This document shows, one piece after another, positions 1-6,181 of a stretch of DNA of 6,546 nucleotides (within the stretch, counting starts at the first letter, position 1; each line of letters starts with the position of its first letter). The stretch is from Caldimonas sp. Lineage in GTDB: Bacteria; Pseudomonadota; Gammaproteobacteria; Burkholderiales; Burkholderiaceae_C. Below the pieces are notes generated by a model. The model made no database searches. It saw only the letters and a list, made by a program, of their open reading frames with translations, and was not told the DNA's origin. A program made the translations under genes and the position numbers. The stretch is from the NCBI GenBank assembly GCA_030150305.1, contig JASLGD010000541.1, forward strand, positions 1 through 6,546. The letters run 5' to 3'.

Positions 1-20
1 GCGGCGGCTGCAGCCGCCGC
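1..20. repeat. Perfect 20-bp palindrome at the window start
   Basis: The first ten bases (GCGGCGGCTG) are the exact reverse complement of the next ten. On the minus strand the stretch encodes the alanine run of the partial exported protein, where GCN codons read against GGC-rich sequence can give such symmetry by chance. Its position at the very end suggests it may have stopped sequencing or assembly. Confidence 0.7.
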
Positions 21-146
21 GCTCGCAGCCGGCGCCGACGCGGCGATCGCGGGCGCAGGCGACGCGTCAGCGGCGCGCGCCGCCGGCATCGCCGCGGCAA
101 TCGCGACAAAGATCACGGCGGCGAGACCCTTCGATGGCCGAGCCAT
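1..146 (-). CDS. N-terminus of an exported protein, identity unknown (partial)
   Basis: Only the first 48 codons are in the window; the rest lies beyond base 1. The visible part is a Sec signal peptide: MARPSK, a hydrophobic stretch at about residues 8-20, and a likely signal peptidase I site after A23-R24-A25. An Ala/Ser/Pro-rich segment follows and ends in a run of at least six alanines, which looks like a flexible linker. The product is therefore probably periplasmic or tethered, but nothing shows its function. It lies 44 bp after the small cytochrome-like lipoprotein gene and is probably in the same operon. The start is uncertain. The ATG at 146 has an AAGGG only one base upstream, too close to be an ordinary Shine-Dalgarno site. 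An in-frame GTG at 194 overlaps the previous stop as GTGA and would add 16 residues. It is a candidate partner or flavin acceptor for the operon, which is inference only. Confidence 0.65.
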   Translation of the reverse strand, partial: MARPSKGLAAVIFVAIAAAMPAARAADASPAPAIAASAPAASAAAAAA

Positions 147-190
147 TCCCTTGCCGCGGTTGCTTCGCGGCTGAAAGCAGGCGGCGGCGC

Positions 191-793
191 TCACTGCGTG
201 TTGCACGTACCGGTCGCGGGATCGGCCGGCGTGAACATCGTGTAGGTTGCAGCGCTGAACTCGTCCTGGCCCTTGGGCGCAGGATGGGTGATCCAGTACT
301 TGAGGAGCACGACGTTGGGATCGCTCTCGCTCGAAAACACCTGGCCGCCGCCGTGGAAGACGTGCAGCACGAGAGGCTTGACGACGATCCGGCTGTCGGC
401 GGGATCGCCGACGACGACCATGCCCTGCGCCGAGTAGAAGTTCTTGTACATGTCGCTCGCGCGAACGACGTCCGGCGTGTTGGCCGGGTCGCTCAGGTCG
501 AGCGGCTGCGCGCTGCCGATCAAGCGAAAAGCGCCGCCGGTACCTGTCACCGTGTCGTGACAGCCACCGCCGGCGCAAGTGTTGGTGGTCGCGCTACCTT
601 GGCTCTGGAGCGGAGTCTTGAAGATCGGGAAGATGCACTTCTCGAAGTACGCGAAGGCGAGGTGCTGGTTACCCTGGTCGTTCAGCGGATTTTCCACCAC
701 GGGAGGATTCCCGAATGGATTGGATGATCCTCCGCAGGCCGCCAGGGTCCCCAGCAACGTGATCGAGAGCGTTTTCCTTCGCAGTACGGTCAT
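191..793 (-). CDS. Small cytochrome c-like lipoprotein with a CX4CH motif
   Basis: A 200-residue exported lipoprotein. It has a short basic start (MTVLRRK), a hydrophobic stretch and a lipobox LAAC ending at C20, so the mature protein should be membrane-anchored through C20. A candidate heme site is C73-(AGGG)-C78-H79, a CX4CH spacing rather than the usual CXXCH. C53 and C197 could form a disulfide. A segment around residues 128-169 (GDPADSRIVVKP, then HGGGQ, then VVLLKYWI) matches the pattern seen in the C-terminal part of planctomycete-type cytochrome domains, where a 'GDP..S.L..K' motif and a closing 'W I' helix follow the heme site. The order FEK..PI, Cys motif, LVG/LIG, closing WI also matches the last 115 residues of the upstream 1001-residue protein, so the two look paralogous. 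The ATG at 793 lies 5 bp after the upstream stop and has no strong ribosome site, which suggests translational coupling. The open frame extends upstream to 946, but that part overlaps the neighbour and precedes the signal peptide. No function is established. Confidence 0.82.
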   Translation of the reverse strand: MTVLRRKTLSITLLGTLAACGGSSNPFGNPPVVENPLNDQGNQHLAFAYFEKCIFPIFKTPLQSQGSATTNTCAGGGCHDTVTGTGGAFRLIGSAQPLDLSDPANTPDVVRASDMYKNFYSAQGMVVVGDPADSRIVVKPLVLHVFHGGGQVFSSESDPNVVLLKYWITHPAPKGQDEFSAATYTMFTPADPATGTCNTQ

Positions 794-798
794 CAGCG

Positions 799-3700
799 TC
801 AACAGCCTGTCGCTATCCAGTTGGCAATCGTGTTGTAGTCGGCGCTGCCGACCGGCAGCACTGAAGTCGTCTGCGGGTTCGCCAGCATCGAAGGATGCGG
901 GATCGAAGACGGCTTGCTGAGCAGGTAGTTCGACGCCGGGTTGCACGCGTTCGAGATCATCGACAGCGTCACGCCGTAGTCGCCCTTGACGTCGCCGACG
1001 AGCACGAAGCGGTTGTTGTGGAAGTTGGTGCCTGCCGCCGGCCCGTTCGGATCGCCGGTGATGCTACTTCCGACAGCCTGGTGGCAGAACGCTGCGCACG
1101 TCTTCTGAAGGATCGGCATGACGTCCTTCTCGAAAACGGCCTCGCTCAGACCATTGAGCTGCTTGACGTTCGCGGCCGGGTCGAACGGATCGTTGAAGTA
1201 CTTGCCGCCCAGGTCGATGAACTCCGCGAGGACGCGCAGCTCCGCCTTGTTCAGCATCTTCGAGTGGTCCGGAGCCGTCGCGGGCGGGTTCGGATGCGCC
1301 GCTTGCGAAGCGGCATCCGACATCAGCGTGAGGCCGGAGAGGATCTCGTAGATGCGGCTCTTGCGCGCGAGGCCGAGCGCGTCGCCTTCGCTGGCCATCG
1401 TGTTCACGAGGGCCGGGCCGCGGACGATCATGAGCTCGCCGTCCTCGATCATCGTGACCGGCAGGCCGGTGACGGAGTCGAGCAGCGGGTCGCCGAGCAT
1501 GATCTCCTGGTACGACTCCATGCGACCGGTGCCGGTGATCGAGGCGCTCAGGTCGAGCTTGTCGGGGTCGTTGTGGCAGCCCGTGCACGTGTTGGCGCCA
1601 CGGTTCTTGGTCCACAGCGGCGCGACGTGCGTCGGGTAGTTGATGATCCCGTTGGTCGGCACCGGCGTGGTGAGGTCATCGGCCGGGTTGGCGTTGCCCG
1701 TGTACAGGAGCGCGACCGACTTGCGAGCGGTGACGCCCGCCTTCGTCGTGTCGGCCCAGAAGTCCGAGTACACCGGGTCGGAGACCAGCTTCAGCGCGGT
1801 CGGGTCGAGGCGCGTGCGGGTGCCCGCCATCGACTCGCCCGGCAAGTGCGCCACCGACAGCGCGGTCTTGATGCCCGCAGGCGTCGCGTTCACGACCGTG
1901 CCGGCGTTGATCGCACCGCCACGACGCGGGCTGTGGCAGCCGTCGCACGTGCGACGCTCACCAGGCCGGACCTGGATCCAGTTGGTGTGCGTCTGCAGGC
2001 CTTCGCCGCGCGCGTTGACGACGGCCAGGCCGATCGGCGTGTCCGCCGGAATGGTCAGCTTGAACGAGCCGTCCGGCTCGATCGGCGCGTAGCCGACGAT
2101 CTGCTGCATCTCGAACTCGGTCTCGCCGATCGCCTCGCGCATGCCGGTCATTCCGATGCCGGGCGCGATCGCGCGCACCGCACGGACGAAGTACGCCGGC
2201 GCGCAGCCGTAGGCGGCGTTCGCGGGATCCTTCATCTTGACGAGGTCGGCGACCTGCGAACGTGTGTCGGACGGATCCGTCGGCGCGGTCGTGGCGATCT
2301 GCGTCGTGCAACCCGCGGGCGCGTCGGCGGCCGCGAGGACGCCGCTGGCCATGCGGCCCAGCTCGTCGGTGTCGTAGACGCTTCGCACTTCGAGCAGGCC
2401 GAGGCCTTGCGCCGCGAGCGTCGGGTCGACGTTGGTCGGCGGCGTCGCGTTCGGCTCGGGCGTCGGCTGGATCGCGACCGGGTGCATGTTCGCGAACCCC
2501 GGCGGCGGCGCGGCGACGAGCAGGAACGTCTGCGCTGCCGGGTCGAACATGTAGATCCCGTAGGACGGCGGCACGTTCTGCTGCAGATCGTCCTTGGCGA
2601 CCTCGGCGTTGACGCGCTCGGTGCCGAGCCGCGCGATCTCGGCGGCGGTCAGCGTCTGGCACGAGACCACGACGCCCTTGCGGCTCACCTCGCACGGCGC
2701 AAACGACACGAGCAGGTTGTCGGAGCGGTTCAACACCGGGCGCGGCGAGCTGATGCGGCCGTACATCGACAGGCCCTTGCCGAGGCTCAGCTGCTGCGCG
2801 GTCGCCTGGTGCTGGCCGCTGCCGGTGATCCCCGGGGCGATCGGCGAGTTCTGCTCGGAGAAGTTGGCGGCGTCGATGAAGACGAGACCGCCGCCTTCGT
2901 GCGTGCCGGAGAGCGGCATCAGGTCCGAGGCGATGAACCCGGCGTACTTGCCGTTCGGGTCCATGTCCACCGGGTGCAGGAAGCTGTTGCCTTCGCTGTG
3001 CGCGCCGTACAGCACGAACATGTCGGTGCCGTCGGGCTTGGTGCGGAAGACCTTGAAGTGGTTGCGGCCGCCGACGTGGTCCCAACGCGAGAACATGATG
3101 TCGCCGTTCGGGCGCACCGTCGGGTTGCGGTCGTGGCTCTGGTTGAACGAGATCTGCGTGACGTTGCCGCCGTTGGCGTCCATCGTGTGCAGGTTGAAGA
3201 CGGTCTCGCGCTCGTACTCGTCCTGCGCCTTATAGGTCTTGCCGAGCGCCTGGTTGACCTTCGAGATGGTCTGACGGTTCGACGTGAAGACGAAGCCGCG
3301 GCCGGCAGGCAGGAAGGCGGCTTCCACGTCGTCCTCGCCGGTCGCGGTCAGGCGCGTGAACGTGGGGTTCGTGAGCCCCTGCGGGGTCGTGTCGGTAAAC
3401 GTGAGCTTCCAGATGTTCCAGGCGCCGGTGCACGCCGGCGCGCCGTTGATCGTCGACGTGTTGTCGGCCGGACACTTCATCGAGAAGACGACTTCCTTGC
3501 CGTCATACGAGACGTTCGGGCTGCGGACGTCGCCACGACCCTGCGTGAACTGCGCGGTCATGTTGTGCTCGAGCGCGCTGGCCGACGCCTTCTCGCGGAT
3601 CATGAGGTCGCCGCCCGGGGCGAACGAGCCGCCGGTCGTCGGGTTCATCGCTGCGGTGTTGGCGCGTTGGGCGTACGCGATCGGCACATCCCCCGCCACC

Positions 3701-3804
3701 GTGACGGTGGCCGAGTCGCCGCTGCTGGAGCCGCTGCCGCAGCCTGCCAGCCCGCCCAACAGTAAGGTGCTGGCCCATAACGATCCGGTCACGACCTTGT
3801 TCAT
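799..3804 (-). CDS. HzsA-related multiheme lipoprotein (propeller plus cytochrome c domains)
   Basis: A 1001-residue lipoprotein: MNKVVTGS, a hydrophobic stretch, then lipobox LAGC with the lipid cysteine at C22. Residues about 85-440 carry PD40/WD40-like propeller blades (SPNVSYDGKEVVFS; DGTDMFVLYGAHS; the SHDRNPTV...FSRWDH segment at 223-243). Residues about 535-625 resemble the middle domain of the hydrazine synthase alpha subunit (MQQIVGYAPIEPDGSF, then THTNWIQVRPGE), ending in a canonical heme site C620-DG-C623-H624. A second cytochrome domain has C740-TG-C743-H744 and closes with the KAELRVLAEFIDLGG helix near 853-867. A third has C903-AAF-C907-H908 (CX3CH) and ends in NWIATGC, the last residue being Cys. 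In anammox bacteria the hydrazine synthase alpha subunit has the same order: propeller, heme domain, second heme domain. No beta or gamma subunit gene is seen here, so hydrazine synthesis is not implied. It probably acts as an extracytoplasmic redox protein with unknown substrate. The ATG at 3804 is chosen for its signal peptide and AGGAG site, over a longer frame to 3927 that runs into apbE. Confidence 0.9.
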   Translation of the reverse strand: MNKVVTGSLWASTLLLGGLAGCGSGSSSGDSATVTVAGDVPIAYAQRANTAAMNPTTGGSFAPGGDLMIREKASASALEHNMTAQFTQGRGDVRSPNVSYDGKEVVFSMKCPADNTSTINGAPACTGAWNIWKLTFTDTTPQGLTNPTFTRLTATGEDDVEAAFLPAGRGFVFTSNRQTISKVNQALGKTYKAQDEYERETVFNLHTMDANGGNVTQISFNQSHDRNPTVRPNGDIMFSRWDHVGGRNHFKVFRTKPDGTDMFVLYGAHSEGNSFLHPVDMDPNGKYAGFIASDLMPLSGTHEGGGLVFIDAANFSEQNSPIAPGITGSGQHQATAQQLSLGKGLSMYGRISSPRPVLNRSDNLLVSFAPCEVSRKGVVVSCQTLTAAEIARLGTERVNAEVAKDDLQQNVPPSYGIYMFDPAAQTFLLVAAPPPGFANMHPVAIQPTPEPNATPPTNVDPTLAAQGLGLLEVRSVYDTDELGRMASGVLAAADAPAGCTTQIATTAPTDPSDTRSQVADLVKMKDPANAAYGCAPAYFVRAVRAIAPGIGMTGMREAIGETEFEMQQIVGYAPIEPDGSFKLTIPADTPIGLAVVNARGEGLQTHTNWIQVRPGERRTCDGCHSPRRGGAINAGTVVNATPAGIKTALSVAHLPGESMAGTRTRLDPTALKLVSDPVYSDFWADTTKAGVTARKSVALLYTGNANPADDLTTPVPTNGIINYPTHVAPLWTKNRGANTCTGCHNDPDKLDLSASITGTGRMESYQEIMLGDPLLDSVTGLPVTMIEDGELMIVRGPALVNTMASEGDALGLARKSRIYEILSGLTLMSDAASQAAHPNPPATAPDHSKMLNKAELRVLAEFIDLGGKYFNDPFDPAANVKQLNGLSEAVFEKDVMPILQKTCAAFCHQAVGSSITGDPNGPAAGTNFHNNRFVLVGDVKGDYGVTLSMISNACNPASNYLLSKPSSIPHPSMLANPQTTSVLPVGSADYNTIANWIATGC
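1291..1319. repeat. Long imperfect hairpin inside the HzsA-related gene
   Basis: The left arm 1291-1304 and right arm 1308-1319 pair over 12 bases, with a 3-base loop and a two-base bulge in the left arm. It codes for about residues 829-838 (SDAASQAAHP), a low-complexity stretch between the second and third heme domains. It may be chance in GC-rich coding DNA or a small structured linker insertion. Confidence 0.5.
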
Positions 3805-3810
3805 GAAAGT

Positions 3811-3815
3811 CTCCT
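3811..3815 (-). promoter_or_regulatory. Ribosome binding site of the HzsA-related lipoprotein gene
   Basis: On the minus strand AGGAG lies 6 bases before the ATG at 3804, inside the 31-bp gap after apbE. It is the clearest Shine-Dalgarno site in the window and fixes the start at the lipoprotein signal peptide. The other starts here have weak sites, so this gene may be translated more strongly than its neighbours (inference). Confidence 0.8.
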
Positions 3816-3835
3816 GGTGGGTCTCGGGTGCGTGG

Positions 3836-4807
3836 TCATTGCGTCGGCGACGCGCTGGTTGAACTTGGAGCTGCGAGCAATCCTGAAGAGAAGTGAAGCG
3901 CGCCGGCGGCATCAACGACGACCGCATCGACGCCCGACTGAGATTCGACGAGAGCCATTCCGCGCTCGACGCCGAGCACGAACACGATCTTGGAAAGGGC
4001 TTCGCTGGTCAATCCATCGTCCGCAAGAACTGTCACGCTTTGTATTTCGCGTGGAGATTTCCCGGTTGCGGGGTCGATCAGGTGATGGAAACGTGTCCCG
4101 TCGGCGTCGAAATAGCGCTCGTAGTCGCCCGACGTCGAGATCGAGACGTCCTCGAGCGGCAGCATCGCGACGACCTGGCCGGGCCGGCGCGGGTCGCGCA
4201 CGCCGATCGTCCACGGCCGGCCGCGGCGGTCGCCGATGACGCGGCTGTCGCCGCCGGCGCTGACCATCGCGTGGGCGATGCCGCGCCGGCGCAGGATCGC
4301 GGTCGCGTTGTCGACGGCGTGCCCTTTGGCGAAACCGCCGAGGTCGATCCGCATCCCAGGCCTGGTGAACCGGACGGTCCGCGCCTGGCCGTCGAGCACG
4401 ATCCCGCGCCAGCCGATCGCGGCGCGCGCCTTCTCGAGCTCCTCGTCGCTCGGCCGGACGCGGTTGCGGTAGTCATACAGATGACCGACCGCGGCGTAGG
4501 TGATGTCGAACGCGCCGCCGGAAAGCGCCGAGAACTCGGCGGCGCGGACGATCAGCCGCGCCATCTCGACGCTGACCGGCACCGGCGCGTCGTACGCCTC
4601 GCGGTTGATCCGCGACAGCTCGGAGTCTTCCTTGTAGGGGCTCATCGCGCGGTCGATGCGACGCATCTCGTCCATCACCGCGGTGATCGCCGCTTCGCCC
4701 GCTCCCCGTTCGTCGGCCCAGAGCTCGACGACGATGCTCGTGCCCATGATCGCCTCTTCGCGCTTCAGCCAGCCGGCCTTGCGGCCGGGCAGCAGGCGGC
4801 CTAGCAC
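3836..4807 (-). CDS. apbE: ApbE-family FAD:protein FMN transferase
   Basis: This family splits FAD and attaches FMN through a phosphoester bond to Ser/Thr of exported redox proteins such as NqrC, RnfG and FMN-binding-domain proteins, using Mg2+. With the GTG start at 4807 the protein has 323 residues, near the family's usual length. Signature motifs appear in order: REEAIMGT (16-23), SGGAFDITY (96-104), DLGGFAKGHAVD (155-166), SAGGD (183-187), STSGDYERYF (224-233), HHLIDPATG (241-249) and VLADDGLTSEALSK (260-273). The usual 'TADAL' metal-site segment reads TSEAL, so Glu stands where Asp is common. Start choice: GAGG lies 5 bases before the GTG, and the frame continues to an ATG at 4942, but that extra part is Arg-rich and unlike the family. 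No start gives a clear signal peptide, although ApbE normally works outside the cytoplasm. The HzsA-related gene follows 31 bp downstream, so co-transcription is likely. No flavin acceptor protein is recognisable in the window. Confidence 0.93.
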   Translation of the reverse strand: MLGRLLPGRKAGWLKREEAIMGTSIVVELWADERGAGEAAITAVMDEMRRIDRAMSPYKEDSELSRINREAYDAPVPVSVEMARLIVRAAEFSALSGGAFDITYAAVGHLYDYRNRVRPSDEELEKARAAIGWRGIVLDGQARTVRFTRPGMRIDLGGFAKGHAVDNATAILRRRGIAHAMVSAGGDSRVIGDRRGRPWTIGVRDPRRPGQVVAMLPLEDVSISTSGDYERYFDADGTRFHHLIDPATGKSPREIQSVTVLADDGLTSEALSKIVFVLGVERGMALVESQSGVDAVVVDAAGALHFSSGLLAAPSSTSASPTQ

Positions 4808-5083
4808 GGAGGCCTCACGGGGTCCTGCCTTTTCGGTGGCGTGCACGGGCGAATCTCGGCGACGTTGACGGCAGCGACGAATGGATACGAATGCCGGTCG
4901 CCCGTCCGCACGCAGATGACGTGCCCGTCCGCGGCGCTGCATCGGCAGCCGAGAAACGACACGTTTGGCGCGCCGAGCGGCGCGACGACCGTTCGTCGGA
5001 ATCGATCAGGCGACGAATTTTTCACGCCATGCGTACAGATGCTTCTCGTGTGTCCGAACGCAACGGCGTCCGAAGCCCTCGCG
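4808..5083. other. Intergenic region between cytochrome b561 and apbE, no supported gene
   Basis: The 276 bp hold no gene I can support. A minus-strand GTG-led frame at 5025-4801 (74 codons) has no ribosome site, signal peptide, membrane segment or recognisable motif, and its end overlaps the apbE start; I treat it as chance. There is one short AT-rich patch near 5016-5022 (GAAAAATTC read on the minus strand), which could belong to a promoter for the apbE operon, but I find no convincing -35/-10 pair. A GC-rich inverted repeat lies at 4969-4984. Confidence 0.5.
4969..4984. repeat. Short perfect inverted repeat downstream of cytochrome b561
   Basis: Two 7-base arms (CGCGCCG and CGGCGCG) are separated by two bases, about 100 bp after the b561 stop. 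In RNA the stem would shorten slightly to leave a 4-base loop. No T-run follows on the minus strand, so it is not a standard intrinsic terminator. It could slow transcription or be a protein site, or be chance in GC-rich DNA. Confidence 0.35.
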
Positions 5084-5641
5084 TCAACGCCGCGGCGCGA
5101 ACCACATCCGCTCGAAGACGCCGTCGCGCGCGATCAGGTGCTTGAGGGCTCCCGCGGCGTGGACGAGCACGACCGCGACCGCGGTCCACAGCAGCACCGC
5201 GTGCGCCGCGAACCAGGCTTCGGCGAGATCGTGGTCGGGAGCCGTCCAGCGCGGCGTCGCGACGCCGAACCAGGCGACCGCGGACTTGCTGTACGACGCC
5301 CCGACGTAGCCGGTGATCGGCAGCGCGACCATCAACGCGTAGAGCAGCGCATGGCTGATGTTCGCGAGCTGCGCGTGCCACGGCGGCCCGGGCGGCAGCG
5401 GCGCAGGACGGTGCGCTAGGCGCCAGAGCACGCGCGCGACGACGAGCGCGGCGATCACGAGCCCGATCGAGCGGTGCAGGTCGAACCACTGCTCGCTGCC
5501 CGGCTGGCGGCGGATCCACATCATCCGCCAGCCGATCGCGGCGGTGCACGTCATCAGGATCGCGAGCAGCCAGTGCAGCGCGATCGCAGTGCGGGTGTAG
5601 CGCCACGGCGTCGTCGGCGCGCGCTGCCCGGCCGAGGTCAC
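5084..5641 (-). CDS. Cytochrome b561 family inner-membrane diheme protein
   Basis: The 185-residue length is typical for bacterial cytochrome b561 (CybB/YceJ type). Four membrane helices are visible at about residues 18-38, 54-76, 96-114 and 143-165. The likely heme b ligands are H23 (RTAIALHWLLAI), H56 (WFDLHRSIG), H147 (WFAAHAVLL) and H161 (VVLVHAAGALKH). The 14-residue spacing of the last two matches the family. TPWRYTR at the N-terminus and the ERMWFAP end also fit. Such proteins move electrons between the quinone pool and periplasmic acceptors or superoxide; the partner here is unknown. The GTG start at 5641 overlaps the stop of the upstream coiled-coil gene as GTGA, so translation is probably coupled. 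The frame stays open upstream to 6142, but that is the shadow of the neighbour. ApbE lies 276 bp downstream; a joint electron-transfer role is inference. Confidence 0.92.
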   Translation of the reverse strand: MTSAGQRAPTTPWRYTRTAIALHWLLAILMTCTAAIGWRMMWIRRQPGSEQWFDLHRSIGLVIAALVVARVLWRLAHRPAPLPPGPPWHAQLANISHALLYALMVALPITGYVGASYSKSAVAWFGVATPRWTAPDHDLAEAWFAAHAVLLWTAVAVVLVHAAGALKHLIARDGVFERMWFAPRR

Positions 5642-6054
5642 AGCCCGTCGACGTGCTCGACGATCTTGCGCAGGTACTCGAGCTCCTTCATGCGGTCCTG
5701 CGCGACCGCGCGCATGTCGTCCATCTCGGCGTTCTGCAGGCGCAGCCGTTCCTCGGTCTTGGTGCGGATCGCGTCGGCGCGGCGCACCTCGGCCTTCAGC
5801 TCCTCGATCCCGCCTTCCATCTCGACGTACTCGACGATGCGCGCCTCGAGCCGAGTGATCTCCTCCGACTTCGCCGCGATGTTGCGCGCGAGCTGCGCCT
5901 CGCGGCGCTTGCTCGATCGCATCTGCAGCCTCAGCAGCACGTACATGATCGACACGGCGACGAGCGTGATCGCCATGACGAGCAGCAGGCCCCAGAGGAT
6001 CTGGATGATCGCCTTGGTCTCGACGGCGTAGATGGCGATCTCGTTGGGGTTCAC
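5638..6054 (-). CDS. Small membrane-anchored coiled-coil protein, function unknown
   Basis: A 138-residue protein with one membrane helix at about residues 17-42 (IIQILWGLLLVMAIT and on) and then a nearly continuous charged helix from about 44 to 135, rich in Glu, Arg, Lys and Leu with no prolines, as expected for a coiled coil. There is no Cys and no enzymatic motif. The layout (short N-terminus, one helix, long soluble coiled coil) recalls PspB-like or cell-envelope scaffold proteins, but I cannot assign it to a named family. The GTG start at 6054 begins NPNEIAIYAVETKAI; the frame is open further upstream to 6420 but that part overlaps the monooxygenase gene in another frame. The ribosome site is weak (AAAGAG about four bases upstream). 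Its stop overlaps the cytochrome b561 start by GTGA, so the two proteins are likely made together, perhaps as partners in the inner membrane (inference). Confidence 0.82.
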   Translation of the reverse strand: MNPNEIAIYAVETKAIIQILWGLLLVMAITLVAVSIMYVLLRLQMRSSKRREAQLARNIAAKSEEITRLEARIVEYVEMEGGIEELKAEVRRADAIRTKTEERLRLQNAEMDDMRAVAQDRMKELEYLRKIVEHVDGL

Positions 6055-6181
6055 GCGCTCTTTCGTTCTTGTTCGGGCAAGGATACGGAAAGCGCCCCGC
6101 GAACCGGGGGCCAGCTCGACGCAACCGTGATTTCCTGCGCACCCGCGCTCGACCCGGCGACGCCCGGGCTTGACGCCGACG
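6055..6181. other. Intergenic region upstream of the coiled-coil/b561 pair
   Basis: The 127 bp separate the stop of the oxidoreductase from the GTG of the coiled-coil gene. This is the natural place for a promoter of the b561 pair, but no clear -35/-10 boxes are visible. It contains a small GC-rich hairpin at 6095-6109. Confidence 0.4.
6095..6109 (-). repeat. Small GC-rich hairpin in the leader of the coiled-coil/b561 pair
   Basis: On the minus strand CCCCG, a 5-base loop GTTCG, and CGGGG can pair, about 41 bases before the GTG start at 6054. No T-run follows it, so a classical terminator is not supported. It could be a weak terminator of the oxidoreductase gene or leader structure, or be chance in GC-rich DNA. 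Confidence 0.3.

Noticed and set aside
1958..3085. A 375-codon minus-strand frame inside the HzsA-related gene
   Set aside because: It is almost entirely Arg, Ala, Gly and Pro, has no motif, and is an out-of-frame reading of the real gene.
895..3765. A 956-codon open frame on the plus strand opposite the HzsA-related gene
   Set aside because: Its translation is Arg/Val/Asp-rich low-complexity text with no motifs. It is the usual antisense shadow of a GC-rich gene, and the minus-strand frame has a signal peptide, a ribosome site and heme motifs.
799..3804. True hydrazine synthase alpha subunit
   Set aside because: The domain order is similar, but no HzsB or HzsC gene lies next to it, the protein is a lipoprotein with an extra C-terminal domain, and the context does not suggest an anammox planctomycete. 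It is called HzsA-related only.
3893..4804. A 303-codon plus-strand frame opposite apbE
   Set aside because: Asp/Arg/Val-rich shadow without motifs; the ApbE signatures are all on the minus strand.
4969..4984. Intrinsic terminator after cytochrome b561
   Set aside because: The stem is present but no T-run follows it on the minus strand, and it lies about 100 bp past the stop codon.
4801..5025. A 74-codon minus-strand frame between b561 and apbE
   Set aside because: No ribosome site, signal, membrane segment or recognisable motif; its end overlaps the apbE start. It is most likely chance, though a small protein cannot be excluded.
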